Below are positions 10,033 through 21,150 of a stretch of DNA of 24,842 nt, in pieces. The DNA is from Smittium culicis (lineage: Eukaryota; Kickxellomycota; Harpellomycetes; Harpellales; Legeriomycetaceae), in assembly GCA_001970855.1 (NCBI GenBank), contig LSSN01000278.1:1-24842 (forward strand). The letters run 5' to 3'. Numbering within the stretch: the stretch's first letter is position 1; every line of letters begins with the position of its first letter. The notes under the pieces were generated by a model that saw only the letters and a program-made list of their open reading frames with translations, had not been told where the DNA came from and did no database searches. The translations under genes were made by a program, and so were the position numbers.

Positions 10033-11551
10033 TTAGTAGTAGTGAATTTCAGAGGATGAGCGACCGCGCAATGAGGGGATGCCATCGGTGTTGGCGTAGA
10101 CTTCGGTAAATAGCTCTGAGACTTCTGGCTCTGGGCTTGCCTTGGCTTCGGCGGTGGCTGCGTCGATGAGTTTCTTGGACTCTTTTTCGAGAGCTTTAAG
10201 TTCGTCTTCGTTGACCAAGTTGGTCTCAAGGAGACGGGTTTTGTACCCGGTTATAGGATCAGAAGTTGAGCGCATGTGTTGGATCTCGTCTCTGGTTCTG
10301 TAAGTGGTTCCTGGGTCGCTCATTGAGTGTCCTCCGTATCTGTAAGTGCTCATTTCCAGAACAATAGGTCCTTTGCCGCTGGTTGTAAACTCTTTTGAGA
10401 ATTTGATAGCCTCACGGACTGCTAGGATGTCCATACCATTAACTTTGATACCTGGGATAACGTCACCTCTAGTGTAGTAGTCGGTGTTCATTGCTGCTCT
10501 GTTGGCTGAAGTACCCATACCATATTTGTTGTTTTCGCATACAAAGATAACTGGGAGGTCCCAGAGCTTAGCAATATTGAATGCCTCAAATACTTGTCCC
10601 TGGTTTGCTGCTCCATCTCCATACAATGCAACGTTGCAAGCTCCATCGTTCAAGTACTTGTGCGTGAAAGCGATTCCTGCTCCGAGTGGAACCTGAAATT
10701 AAAATTAAAAATATTATATTTCAGTCAATGTTAGATAATTATATTAATGAATAGAAACTATACCTGTGCTCCAACAATTCCGTTTCCTCCGTAAAAGTTA
10801 GGTCCAAACATGTGCATAGACCCTCCTTTTCCTTTAGAGCAGCCATCTCTGCGTCCTAAAAAAAAACATAAATAAAATTATTCATATTTATAATTTTTAT
10901 TTAATGTAAAGTAAGATTCTAATTATTAAGAAATACTAATTTAAATAACTGCTTTTTTTAAAAAAAAAAGAGTAGTTAATAAAAGAAGTGAAATGTATGT
11001 AGATATATTACCCATAAGTTCAGCAAGGATTTTTGTTGGGGTAACACCGCGAACGTAAGTAAATCCGTGACATCTGTAACTAGTGATTACTGAATCTTTC
11101 TTAGAAAGCCCAAATTCAACACCTACTGGAATGGCTTCTTGACCTGTGCACAAATGGCAAAAACCACGGATCATCTTTGCTTTGTATGCAGCATCTGCAG
11201 CCATCTCAAGACGTCTTACCATTTGCATTTGGAAGTACATGTCAAGAGCCTCGGTTTTGGTTAGCTCAATGTCCAAGGATGGAAGTACTTCCATGCGATG
11301 GCCAATAAAAGACTCTGAGCTGATGTTGAAGTTCAACTTTACATTAGCGTCAGATGACATGAATCTTGAACCCTATATACAAATATATGCAAATAGTTCA
11401 TTTTAAAAATTGATCAATGGTAACAAATATATATAATATATATAGCATTATTAGTTAAAGCAAAGTAATTAGTAAAACGTATTACAGCAAAAGCATTTTT
11501 AATCAAATTGGCTCCGACAGCTGTGCTTCTCTTGAATCCGAATTTAAGCAT
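10033..11551 (-). CDS. PDA1: Pyruvate dehydrogenase E1 component alpha subunit, mitochondrial, 4 exons, 392 aa
   Basis: Exons on the minus strand are 11551-11486, 11372-11012, 10855-10764 and 10692-10033. The introns begin GTAATA, GTAATA and GTATAG and end TATAG, TTTAG and TTCAG, and the frame is preserved. Residues 1-26 are basic and hydroxylated with no acidic residues, as in a mitochondrial presequence. This makes 11551 a better start than the internal Met at 11360. Then come the E1 alpha core segments: [31 protein letters not shown], and the thiamine-diphosphate motif from GDG (198-200) to the Asn of CENN (227). The phosphorylation loop is [12 protein letters not shown] (Ser296, Ser298), with TTYRTRDE after it. 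YRYGG is the fungal form (animals have YRYHG). With E1 beta the subunit decarboxylates pyruvate in the mitochondrial matrix and passes acetyl groups to the E2 lipoyl domains. The phosphorylation-site serine is kept, so kinase/phosphatase control is likely. The gene looks intact. Confidence 0.96.
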
Positions 11552-14500
11552 AATTGTATATAAACCTTCGTATAAGTATAAAATGTATATATGTATATAA
11601 AGCTTTAATAGAATTAAGGTGGTAAAAGAGCCTGACTATTTATTTCTTAATGCTCAGACTCTTTTGTGCAAATTATAATAATAAAAAAGATTCTGGTGGA
11701 ATTGTCTACTCGCTGAATTAATGCTTCCAAAGCAGCAAATCGTCATTCACTAAAAAAAAAAAACAACAACAACTTTGATCTTTTATAATCAAACAAATAT
11801 ATTAGTCGATACTCACAATAAGATTCAATTTCCTCAGCCAAAAAAAATTCTTCCTATATATTTCGCCTAAATGGAAACTCCTTCTCCAAAACCGTAAACT
11901 CAATAGCTGCTATCTGATTCGCTATAAATATCCTTTTTTCCTTCCCTGTATTCCATTTGCCATATCATTCTAAAAGTCCATTGGTTCATTCTTTTTTAGA
12001 ATTATCAGCTTTTCTGTAGTCCCCAATAGACTTTTCAAATATCGCTTATTTTTACCAGTTCCTGATTAGCTACTGATCACTGGTCCACAAATCGACATTC
12101 CAGATAATCATTGGTTGATAGTGCCTAATAGCGATTAACTTTTGCATGCATTTATTGCACGAATTGATTTTATTAGCATTTATCTCACCATAAAAAACCA
12201 TCTATTCGAAAAACCATCCAAAAGAGTAAAAGCAGTTATAACTACTAAAACCTATTCTGATTTATACCTATTTGATTTATGTCCAATAGATTCCATACAT
12301 TCATTAGCTATCGATTACTTTTTTTTACTATTATCGATAGCATTTATCTTTGTATCGATTACTTTTTTTTTTTTTCGATATTCAATTTCATATCTAAAAT
12401 TTAATGTCAATAATCTTTGGATGTGTATCGATCACTTTTTACCAGAGTACTGAACATAAAAAATATTAGCTGACACTTCTGGGCAAAGGAGTAGATAATA
12501 AAGCTATTTATCCTGCTGCAGTATCATCTATCATATTTGACTTGCAAAAAAACGCAAATTAATACCTTATAACAACTCAATAAATTCCTTTGTTTTCATG
12601 ACTTTTCTAATACTCAAAAAATTATATCATTTTATCTCGTGTCTTATTCTAGTGCACAAGCCCAATAATACAAAATTGCTGTATTAAAAAAAGTATTCAG
12701 CTTATTAATATACTTTCATTTACCCCTCCCATATTTTTTATAATAGGTGAATAGAATTTAATATTACACTATTCGAACTAATTTATATGATTATCCTTAC
12801 TGTTCCAAGTTATAAACTTATTGTGCTTTGCCATCCTTAATGAAGCTTTTAGCTTTATTTGGCTCATCAATTACTAATTGAGCAAAAAAATAAAATACAA
12901 ATTTATATTCAAATACAATTGTACATTGAAAAATTTAATAAAAATTTTCCCACCAAAATGATTCTGAAAAGACTAGCCAACTGCATTTTTAATATTAATT
13001 TACGCACTTTGAGCCCATAGTAGTTTAAATTTATCAGGAGCTCTTATTGAAATGACAACTTTAAAGTAATGTTTAAAAAGTAGATATACAATTGATCTGA
13101 TCAAGTAATCAAGTATTAATATAAATAAATGTGTGGTAATACTATTAAAACTAAAAAATAACCTCCTTTTTCTGTTGAAAATTGGAGAGCCGATTATCCC
13201 AAATTCCCTCATAAAGTTTACTTATTTTGTAGAAATTTGAGGAATCAAAAAGTAGACAAGTAAAGCATAGTAGGAATCGAAATTAAATACAGTAAAATAT
13301 TATAATATAGTAAGTCAGAAATTGTATACGAATTAAGCATTCATTAATTCTAATAATATATTTATAAACGACATAAATATCTACTCACACCATTATTTTT
13401 TTTTTATTTATACAAAAAAAAAAGACAAATGATTTGTATTAAAAGCTAAACTGTTTTGAATATCAATTTCTATTTTTTAACCTAATACAAAAAAATGATC
13501 TCAGTTTACAGTGAATAATAGATATTCTTCCAAAAAAAAAGGATTTGATAAATAAATTATATTAACTTATTATAAAATTGGTTGTGAAGATGATTTTAAG
13601 TTATCCTAAATAAAAAATAAAGTTAAAATAGAGTATTTTTTTTTATATATAATGCGTTACTTTTTAAATTTAAAATCTGCGATATTAGAATCTCTATATC
13701 AAAAATGCTTTATCTAAAAGTTAAGCTTAGATAGACCAGGGTTCATTAAACTCCAATTACAAACTCATTACCGAATTTTTAATCTTTTATTTAATATTTT
13801 TATTAAAATCTCTTTGGCAAAATTAATAAAAACAAAAAGAAAGTTTAAACTTACTTAACAAAAAATCAATTTTCCTAGCATATAGGTAATAAAAAAAATA
13901 GATAGCTAACTCCTAAATATAAGAAGATTTTTGATAATAAAACTATAAATTCCAAAAAATTTTCAAAAAGATATTTAATTCTACCTAAATAAAAAATCCA
14001 CAACTACTTTATTTCTTGTGTGCCTTGAAATTTCATAATTTCATCGCCTAGATGCAAAATTATTTTTCGAATTAATTTATAATAACCTTAGTGCATAAAA
14101 ATATAGCATGGCTTTATATTGATAACTAATAATTTAAATTAGGATTTTTTTGGTACTGTTAATCTATTTTATACTATTTATTTGGTCTTTATAAAATTTA
14201 TTGTTCCGGATATTAGTAATAGGAAAGGCTTTAATCACATTAATAATCTAGAATTTTGCGCCGATTGAGAATTGGAATCGATGATTAACCATTCATAGCG
14301 ACTAATTCTTGGTGCAGGCTGTGTAAATCTAGCATGTCTAACATTTTTATTCTTTTTTTTTTAAACAACGATTTAAAATTTTTAATATATTTATAATTCT
14401 TGACCTAAACTTTTTTTGATTCATAGCCTATTGCTAAAATAATAATAATAATATGAGTTGATATTAAATAATAAATGTTTAATAAATTTAATAAATGATA

Positions 14501-15300
14501 TATAAATTTTAAAAACGCTAATTATCATGGTTTAATTATTATATTTTGAAATATACTAGTCTTATATGATCATTTTAGAGACAAAATTACATGGTTTTGC
14601 GATCGAATTTAAAAATTTTTCGTTCGATTGTAAAAAATTCCCAAGAATTTTTTTTTTTGAATCACACATTTATAGCACAAATTCAATTCTAGTTGTGTAA
14701 ACCAAGATTATTTAAATATCAATCGAATTTCTAAAACATTCAAATTTAATTATAAGCGTCCAATATGCTTTCTAAATTTTAATTGGTTCGCTATATATTA
14801 CTCTTAAATCCTGTCTCGTACAACGACTTATAAAAAACAAAATAAAAACTTGTTTTTTGTTTATAAACAAGTTATTATTTGCTTTTGTTTTTCTGAATAC
14901 TAATATTTGAATGATCATCAGAATTATAACTTTTTTATATAATACGTCTCGATATATTTTGTAGCTCATTTATAGATACAGCTGATGAGACAGTTAATTA
15001 GCTTGATTCAATTAAATAAAAATACATTCTACCAAATATTCTATAAAATCGTTTTTATTTATTTTACTTAAACCGCAATAATATTTTTTGAGCCATTTAT
15101 AGTTCGTAGTATAAATTTATGCTTGTATGAGTTGAATATTTTTTCCCACTGAGTTTTTGAATCATATCATATAATCATAAGACAATCACCCTGCCCTCAT
15201 AATTATTGAAATAATAATATTTTTATCATATCAATTCACTATATAATATTAAAAAAGTCGTATGAACTTTTTTTCGAAAATAACAATTTCATGTTCTCCT
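11552..15300. other. Long AT-rich spacer, no supported gene
   Basis: About 3.7 kb upstream of PDA1. The first 1 kb (to about 12500) is less AT-extreme and includes TATCGAT-rich repeats; it is probably PDA1 promoter territory. The remainder is extremely AT-rich with many A/T homopolymers and no family-recognisable ORF. A 14-bp perfect palindrome (TTGTTTATAAACAA) lies at 14857-14870. No tRNA, rRNA or transposon protein is seen. Confidence 0.55.
12309..12440 (+). repeat. Three dispersed TATCGATYACTTTTT repeats upstream of PDA1
   Basis: Copies are at 12309-12326 (TATCGATTACTTTTTTTT), 12353-12370 (same, with a longer T run) and 12426-12440 (TATCGATCACTTTTT). A further ATCGATAG lies between the first two. 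The ATCGAT core is palindromic. They lie 760-890 nt upstream of the PDA1 start. They could be a transcription-factor cluster or simple-sequence drift; recurrence is the only evidence. Confidence 0.35.
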
Positions 15301-15380
15301 AAGAGAGAAATACCTTGCCGTGGTTTAGGGGCTTAAATAGCGTACTTTTCATAGTACACTATACTAAAATTTCAAACAGC

Positions 15381-15416
15381 GTTGCACTATCCTTGGTTGG
15401 GGATAGTGAAGGCAAC
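15381..15416 (+). other. Strong hairpin in the island
   Basis: GTTG then CACTATCC (15385-15392), an 8-nt loop TTGGTTGG, GGATAGTG (15401-15408), a 4-nt bulge AAGG, then CAAC (15413-15416). This makes an 8-bp perfect stem extended by 4 more pairs beyond the bulge. It is seen directly in the sequence; folding in vivo is inferred. Confidence 0.75.
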
Positions 15417-15485
15417 GACCAGAGATTCGGAGAATAGCGATTCCAGAGGAGGTCCATCTAGAAACAGGAGGAACCGATTCGTTTA

Positions 15486-15510
15486 GCACAGTCTGAGACA
15501 TTATCTGTGC
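15486..15510 (+). other. Six-bp hairpin in the island
   Basis: GCACAG (15486-15491) pairs with CTGTGC (15505-15510) across a 13-nt loop. It is one of a series of hairpins in the same short island, which is why it is listed. Confidence 0.55.
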
Positions 15511-15578
15511 ACAAGTCCAGCGTTCGACAGCATTACGGAACTCAGCCGTTTAGCAGCTTATTGTAGGAGAGCCAGGTC

Positions 15579-15657
15579 GATCATTCCCACATTTGGTTAG
15601 GAGCCTATTTTTTATTAATCCTGTTAGATGTAGGCTCTGACTAGGAGCTCAATGATC
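15579..15657 (+). other. Nested double stem in the island
   Basis: The outer stem GATCATT (15579-15585) pairs with AATGATC (15651-15657). It encloses the inner stem GAGCCTA (15601-15607) paired with TAGGCTC (15631-15637). Two perfect 7-bp stems nested symmetrically are more than expected by chance in about 80 bases and suggest a folded RNA or DNA element. Confidence 0.6.
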
Positions 15658-15858
15658 TCAACGAATTCAATTTTGTTGGAACGAGCTTAATTCCATGACT
15701 GCTTGTAACTTCAGTCAGCCAGCCTACTTGAAGCAATGCCTGGGTGGATCTTTCGGTTGGTAGATTGATCCCATTTCCCTTTAGGTACGCGGACGGTAGA
15801 CCGGTGAGGAATTTATTAGGATTAGAATAAAGTTTTTTTATGCCTTGTACCAACTTTA

Positions 15859-17259
15859 ATATTTTTTAGTTTATTTTACCGCATATTTTCTTTTAATTTT
15901 ATCCCACCAATAAAATTACGTGATAAAAAAAAATCAATTTCATCTTATAAATATCTATTAAATGAGATGATAATAACAGTTTTTGAATGAGCAGCTTTTT
16001 TTGTTTTCATATATAGCTCAATAAAATTTTTATTATATAAAAAATCACGATTTTAAAAAATAATTTAAGCTATAAACAACCAAACTAAAAGCTTTACAAG
16101 TGACTAAACTATATTGTATACATAAGTCTATCTACTTAATTAGATTCAAATAAAATAAATATAAGTTTTATTGTTGCTCATATTGTATTAGATACCAAAT
16201 AAATTATTTAAAATTATAAGTTTAAAATTTTTACTTATTTAAAAATTTTTATTAACGATATATTTTTCTTTTGTTACAAAATTATATTAAAATAAAATAA
16301 AAAAATTTATTAAAATCAAAAGTGGTATCCCCACACTTTAATTCTCTCAATATTCGGGTAGAATTTAATTATAGCATTAATTTTTTTGAACCTGTTGCAC
16401 TTTTTCAAGTTAATCTCAGTGGAAGTGGTCATTTTTAAGTCCGTATAAAAAAGTATAAATTGACTTTATAAGCACACAAAATAATCGATTATAGCTAATA
16501 AGTTATTAAAAAAAGACATTTTTGTGTTTTATTTAATTTTTTGAATACAGTAACTGGGTATATAAAAATTTTGGATGTATGAATGAGATAGAAAATTAAT
16601 TGGAACGTGATTAAGATTACAACACAAATGTTAAAAATTTATACTCAGTTTAATTATAAACAATTTTTTAGACTATGAGTCGATGAAAATAATTCTTTAT
16701 TTAATTCAAGTCTTGATAATAATTGATATTTTATTAGTCAAAATAGTCAAATATGAGGGTTTGGATCATATTTGGTACTTATAAAACAATTCGAGTAGCT
16801 TAGATTGAAATTTAAAACTTTTAGATAATACATTTAGTCGGCTATAATCAACTTGAAAATTTTTAGAAAATATATTGACTTGATTATAATCGAGTTTTGA
16901 TTATATTGAAATTTTTCTTGCATCTTGGGATTTCACGGGGCTGTTATTTGTATATTTTGGAATAATAAAAAAAAAAGAAAAAATAATATTGGAGTTTTGT
17001 TAACGAATCGAAATTAAGGAATATTATTTTGTGTATTTTTGAGGTTTTAATTAATTATTTATTTTTGTTGAAAAAATAGCGTTTTAGGGGTTTTCCGTTT
17101 AATTTAAGCATTTAAATTTGGCTAAAAAAAAAATTTTTTTTTCGAGGACATACTCATGCTCTGTTCAAAAGCGTATTTTTTACATTTTATCGATCATTAT
17201 TATAGTTCAAATCAAATCATTTATAGATTTTTATATATTTTGTAACAACTAATAGTGCT
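15859..17259. other. AT-rich spacer between the island and the DIRS-like element
   Basis: About 1.4 kb of extremely AT-rich sequence with long A/T runs and no supported ORF. A locally repeated TATAATC-type phrase around 16842-16915 (TATAATCAACTTGAAAATTT and ATAATCGAGTTTTGATTATA) is the only structure noticed. No RNA gene is recognised. Confidence 0.55.
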
Positions 17260-17275
17260 CTTTAGTGATAATATT

Positions 17276-17432
17276 AATTTAATTATACGAGGAAAGGATA
17301 TATATTAATTGTTACCATCTTATTGGATAAAACTAAACCAAAAATTAAAAATAAATAAAACAAAGTGAAATTAACTAAAAAAAATTTTAAAGCATAAAAT
17401 GTAAAATAGACGCTTGTGTTATCCTTATTATA
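17276..17432 (+). repeat. Left inverted terminal repeat of the DIRS-like element
   Basis: Read forward, ATCTTATTGGATAAAACTAA (from 17317) and the following CCAAAAATTAAA match the reverse complement of the right end with few mismatches. The match continues outward to AATTTAATTATAC (17276) and inward to CTTGTGTTATCCTTA (about 17432). I judge the identity near 75-80% by eye. A further 16 nt outside the repeat (17260-17275) appears only at the left end but is mirrored in the internal complementary region. Confidence 0.85.
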
Positions 17433-17483
17433 TTTTGAGGAAGTTTATTGGGTAATTTTGGACGGTACTTATATTTCCTCCCC

Positions 17484-17585
17484 TCCTCGTAAAATATAAA
17501 TTAATATTCGCTCTAAAGATATCGATTAATTGTCACATTATACTCCAGTGGAAATGAAATATTAAGTTACTATAGAGTTAAAATT
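17484..17585 (+). repeat. Bipartite internal complementary region of the DIRS-like element
   Basis: CCTCGTAAAATATAAATTAA (from 17484) continuing into TATT..CTCTAAAG is close to the reverse complement of the outer left end (17260-17293). Immediately after, ATTATACTCCAG and GAAATATTAAGTTACTATAG (to about 17585) match the reverse complement of the outer right end read inward. Left-end and right-end complements placed side by side in this order are what the DIRS circular-template model requires. The region overlaps the decayed 3' end of the recombinase reading frame. Confidence 0.75.
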
Positions 17586-18490
17586 GACTCGATCAAGTAA
17601 TTCGAGTTGTTTCTTGCGAGGCGATAGTATGTATCATAGATTTTATATTATGGTAAAAAGGCATATATATCTATATTATTATAAGATGTTCCTGAATTTG
17701 CAGCCAGGGTTGCTCCAATTGCTATTCTATTTGTAGAGGAAGTTTCGGGGTTACTTTTTATTAGATATGATATAGAGTGAATATATCTGCTAATTCATGC
17801 AATACAGAGGCTTGGGTCTTTCATGAAAAAATCTAATTAATATATTTAAAATTCATTTTCTGTTTTTCATATGTTAGTAGGACAAAGATTTTTGTGTATA
17901 ATTTCCTTAACCTTAAAATTCAATAATTTTGAATTATATACGGTCACAAATGGCTTTTATCTGGCAGCTCTTTTATATTGGACTACATCCTCTTATTTCT
18001 ATAGGGGTTAATATCGCTCGTTTTAATGACCCTTGATCAACTATTGTTATTATATAATCAAATTTAAAATCTTCACTAGCACAAAATAAATCAGATAATG
18101 TCAACAACTAGAAAATATTCGCAGTTATCTGTTTAATATATTGATCTTGCGAGAGGCATCATTTTCTAAAAAGACTTGGTATTGGTTAAATATAAACTTC
18201 AGGCCTAATAAATGGCTTAATAGAAGAGTCATCTAACTTTTTGTAAACTCTGATAACATTGGATTCATTCTTAACTTTTCTGATGTTTCTCAAAGTCTTA
18301 GCAATGCTGATTTTTAGGCTTTTACAGAACCAACCTAATTTTTTTCTACAGTGTATATTTGATTATCTGTGAAGCAGACATTTTTTCAGTGATATTTCTT
18401 GAATTTATCCAGTCTAAAAAACACTTTTTGATAGAGCTGTACCTATTTCTATGTCTAAAAATTCGCACATTTATAAGGATGAAGTATATG
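17575..18490 (-). pseudogene. Decayed DIRS tyrosine recombinase
   Basis: Minus-strand translation gives recognisable C-terminal recombinase phrases. There is an IAIGATLAANSG segment preceded by TNR (around 17700-17740). After it come DIYAFLP and TYYRLARNNSNYLIESIL (around 17590-17640), where the second Tyr precedes Arg as in the DIRS catalytic-tyrosine region. Upstream lies LTPIEIRGCSPI..KSCQIKAIC (around 17950-18010), matching the conserved Pro-Lys-Glu/Lys-Ser region in diverged form. Several stops and at least one frame change interrupt it. The enzyme would have joined the circular cDNA into the genome; this copy cannot be functional as read. Confidence 0.75.
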
Positions 18491-18599
18491 GCATAACTTC
18501 CAAAACCTTAAATTTATAGTGAATACCGCTGATCCTCCGCTCCATCAATAACCAATTCTTGTTTTCCGAGAGCAGAAAATTTCCTTTTTTCGATTCTGG

Positions 18600-20110
18600 T
18601 ATTGCTATTGTTTCCTGAATCCGGAAAGGTTGTGATACTGAGAGTGATTTCAGATCCGGGAACCAGATTTCTAATTTCCACATTTGACTCATTAGTTCCA
18701 TGATGATTCGAAACCTGTGAACCTTTTACAAAGCTGAGATATAAGTTTTCAAATTGGACAGCCGTATAGTTTGTTGAGTTGATTCCAATTGAAAATCAGG
18801 AGTATTATCCTAATGCTTTATTGTCTTTGAACCAGCTAAAGTGCTGGTTCATCTTCTTGTTTTGGCATGAAGAAAACATGACTAGTTGCGTATACAGTGC
18901 CTCTTTTTCAGCTACGAAATCTTCGCTTGGTATATAGACCATCCGATTTGGGTATAAACCTGCTAATTGTGCCTACATGGTTGAACATAGATCGTACATA
19001 TGTTACTTGGGGCCTGGAAATCGTTTTCATACAGCGGCTCCACATCGCTTCTTATATATTCATTAGTTATGGTGACATCTTTTCTCAAGATTTCCAGTTA
19101 TAGTCAAGAGTATCCGTGTTTCCTGAGCATAATAATAATGGCCTTCCCAAGACATATTTGAGTTTCAGCGAATAAAATACAGTTAGTATTTTCTTGGTGT
19201 TGATATTTATCTTTCTATTGACTATTTCCAATATGTCTAGTACGTCTTGAGTCCTGTTTCTATTACACAAACAGTGTCGCAATATTTAGTGAAGATTTCT
19301 ATTTCATGCCTCTCTTGCAAAGATGAGAGCTCTTTCCATTTCGACAGTTATTCCTTCCAAAATTTACTGATCTTTCCAAAAAAAGCTCGAGAGTCACCTC
19401 AATTCCGTTTGAACAGTACTGAGCAGCTAGCTGACCTCTCGTCTTAAGCCCTAGATCTTGATCGACGGCACTTTGAGAAAAATTTCCTTGGTGTTTATCA
19501 TCATCCCCAGGTGAGTGACTTTCTGTCCAGAATTTTTATACGGCTTCTCAAAATTGATTTTGAAGCCAAAATCCGAGAGATTCAACTATATTGCGAGAGT
19601 ATTTGATTCGCATGCCTAATTATTTCCCCCAATAATAATGTGATCTTTGATATCCTGACGCACAAACATCTTGCAATCTAATACTTTTCAAATTGATCTC
19701 AGTATCTTATTAAAGAACAGCGGATTTGAGTATAGTTCGAATTTTAGGAAGCGGAGTAAGTAAAACTGGCTAATCCAGTGGAATCAGAGGAATAATTTAT
19801 ACTTTTTTCAAATAAGAATATGATTAAATGCATCCTTATGCCTAGGTAAGACGGGTAAAAAATTCAATGAAACAAGAGGCAGGTAGATCTTAGAGATCTA
19901 TTTTGAAATTCTGCTCCTACAAGTAGAGGTTCAGTTTGTGTAGGTCTAGCACTGAAATAAATCTCTTAATATTCTTAGAGATAATAATGAAAAGTATTGA
20001 TAAGTCCATCTTTCATAATTGGATCTTTCCGATCGCTTGATTAGACAGAAGGTCAGTGACGTTCTCAGTCAAGACTTTACTGGCCTTCCGGTTTAGATTT
20101 CGTTTTTTAT
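18600..20110 (-). pseudogene. Decayed DIRS reverse transcriptase / RNase H
   Basis: Minus-strand phrases in order: LTENVTDLLSNQAIGKI (about 20025-20075), SVLDLHKLNLYL (about 19919-19953, the family VLDLRKLN motif) and FKIDL. A degraded DD-box region follows (VRQDIKDHIIIGGN, about 19620-19670), where the expected YLDD reads as IKDH. Then come INFEKPYKNSG, THLGMMINTKEIFLKVPSIK (about 19453-19516, the HLGF.I....LP..K motif) and finally SQMWKLEIWFPDLKSL (about 18645-18690, the RNase H end motif before the recombinase). Many in-frame stops and frame changes show long inactivity. The order and motif set are characteristic of DIRS rather than Ty3/Gypsy or Copia elements. Confidence 0.85.
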
Positions 20111-20159
20111 GATGATAGATTCGACGTCGGAGATTTTAACCCCCTAAAACACTGTTCTG

Positions 20160-20960
20160 AACCTATCAGCTGTCTATCAGCTTGAAATTCAAACTTTAAC
20201 ATATTGATAATATCACCTGCTTAAACATCATTCTGGGCGTCTGCTGCGACTTATTTACGCGTCTGCGATCCCTTCCGCGAAAATTTGGCTTTAAGTATAT
20301 ATTTATATGCGCGCCAGATTCGGTGTAGTTTGCAACTGTGTTTTTTGGTTCCATAGCATTGTTTCTTCTGTAAGAACCTTTTAGGATTGTGATCTGCTTG
20401 AGCTTCCCAAAGGACTGAACTCACTTTATTTTTAACACCGATATATTTTCTATGAGGGCTTCCGTCGCCTATTGATCTATTAGCGGCTTATTATCTTATA
20501 TCAACTGCTTTGATTTCTTAAGAAGATCTATACATTTATTTAGAATACTTAACCTTTATTATGTGACAGTGACGGAAATTTACGACATTAGTGCGCTAAT
20601 AGATTGAAAAAAATTTTCTTTGTCTACTTAAGCGTCAATACCTGGAGGCTCCTAAATTCTGCGGTCAACATTGTAGTCAATTGGCCTTGATTCTTGTGCA
20701 AAGACCAATTGAATTCTATACAGGACATAATCGGTTTTATTTACTATTCTCGATGCTGAATCGTTAAACAGTAGCGGATTATATTTCAATAAACTAGCTT
20801 TTAGAAAAAAATTGATGACCAACTTGCGTTCTTCTTCCGTAAATGGTAATCAGAATATGTCATATTCAATCTATTGGATCGCTTCAGTTAGCGCAGCATA
20901 AGCAGATAGGTTTGTTACTGATACTCTTGTTGTTGCGTGTGCGTCTCGGGTTCAAGGTAA
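20160..20960 (-). pseudogene. Decayed DIRS gag-like ORF
   Basis: Minus-strand translation contains PFTEEERKLVINFFLKAS and KYNPLLFNDSASRIVNKTDY (about 20740-20850), then QLVFAQESRPIDYNVDRRI (about 20655-20710). The RPIDY...H/DRRI phrase and the EEER opening are hallmarks of the gag protein of fungal DIRS elements. A basic FRGRDRRR stretch follows near 20260, resembling the Gly/Arg tail. Stops interrupt it throughout. No zinc knuckle is seen. Confidence 0.75.
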
Positions 20961-21150
20961 AAGTTCATTTTTCTAAGGAGTAACTGAACAATTTTAGCCA
21001 ATAGTTTTACATTATAATGACCCATTGGAGCCTGAGTGTTTGCTTGTTCTGTCGTTTATTAGTCGAAGTAAATAGTTTTTAAATATTAAAAATTATTATA
21101 ATTTTAAAATTGAATGTCTTTGTTCTGATATAGTACATTTTTAAAGAGAG

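Larger units (their letters stand above)
15301..15858. other. GC-richer, non-coding, hairpin-rich island of unknown identity
   Basis: Roughly 540 bases of near-balanced base composition stand out sharply from flanks that are extremely AT-rich. No frame on either strand is open throughout, and a 70-residue open stretch on the minus strand (15641-15853) has no ATG and resembles nothing I know. The plus strand can form several perfect stems: 15339-15360, 15381-15416, 15486-15510, and a nested pair between 15579 and 15657. TGGTTTAGGGG at 15321-15331 fits the RNA polymerase III A-box pattern, but no convincing B box follows. It could be a structured ncRNA gene, the UTR or dead fragment of a non-LTR retrotransposon, or a SINE-like retroposon. 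The strand of any transcript is not known. Confidence 0.5.

Noticed and set aside
12142..12453. 103-codon plus-strand frame with hydrophobic stretch
   Set aside because: It begins at TTG with no early ATG. Its Phe-rich segment is produced by T homopolymers in the TATCGAT repeats. No family resemblance.
13000..13212. 70-codon minus-strand open stretch
   Set aside because: AT-driven composition, no motif, no neighbouring exon that would extend it.
14982..14989. CTGATGAG, the core box of hammerhead ribozymes
   Set aside because: No downstream stem II followed by CGAAAC is present, so the catalytic core cannot form.
15321..15331. TGGTTTAGGGG as a tRNA or SINE A box
   Set aside because: It fits the A-box pattern, but no matching B box or cloverleaf follows, so no tRNA or SINE was called. 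It is kept only as a hint in the island entry.
15641..15853. 70-codon minus-strand frame in the structured island
   Set aside because: No ATG (it opens with TTG), no recognisable homology, and the same bases form nested stems.
18897..19103. Plus-strand 68-codon frame inside the DIRS region
   Set aside because: Antisense shadow of the decayed RNase H segment; the protein-like signal of the element is on the minus strand.
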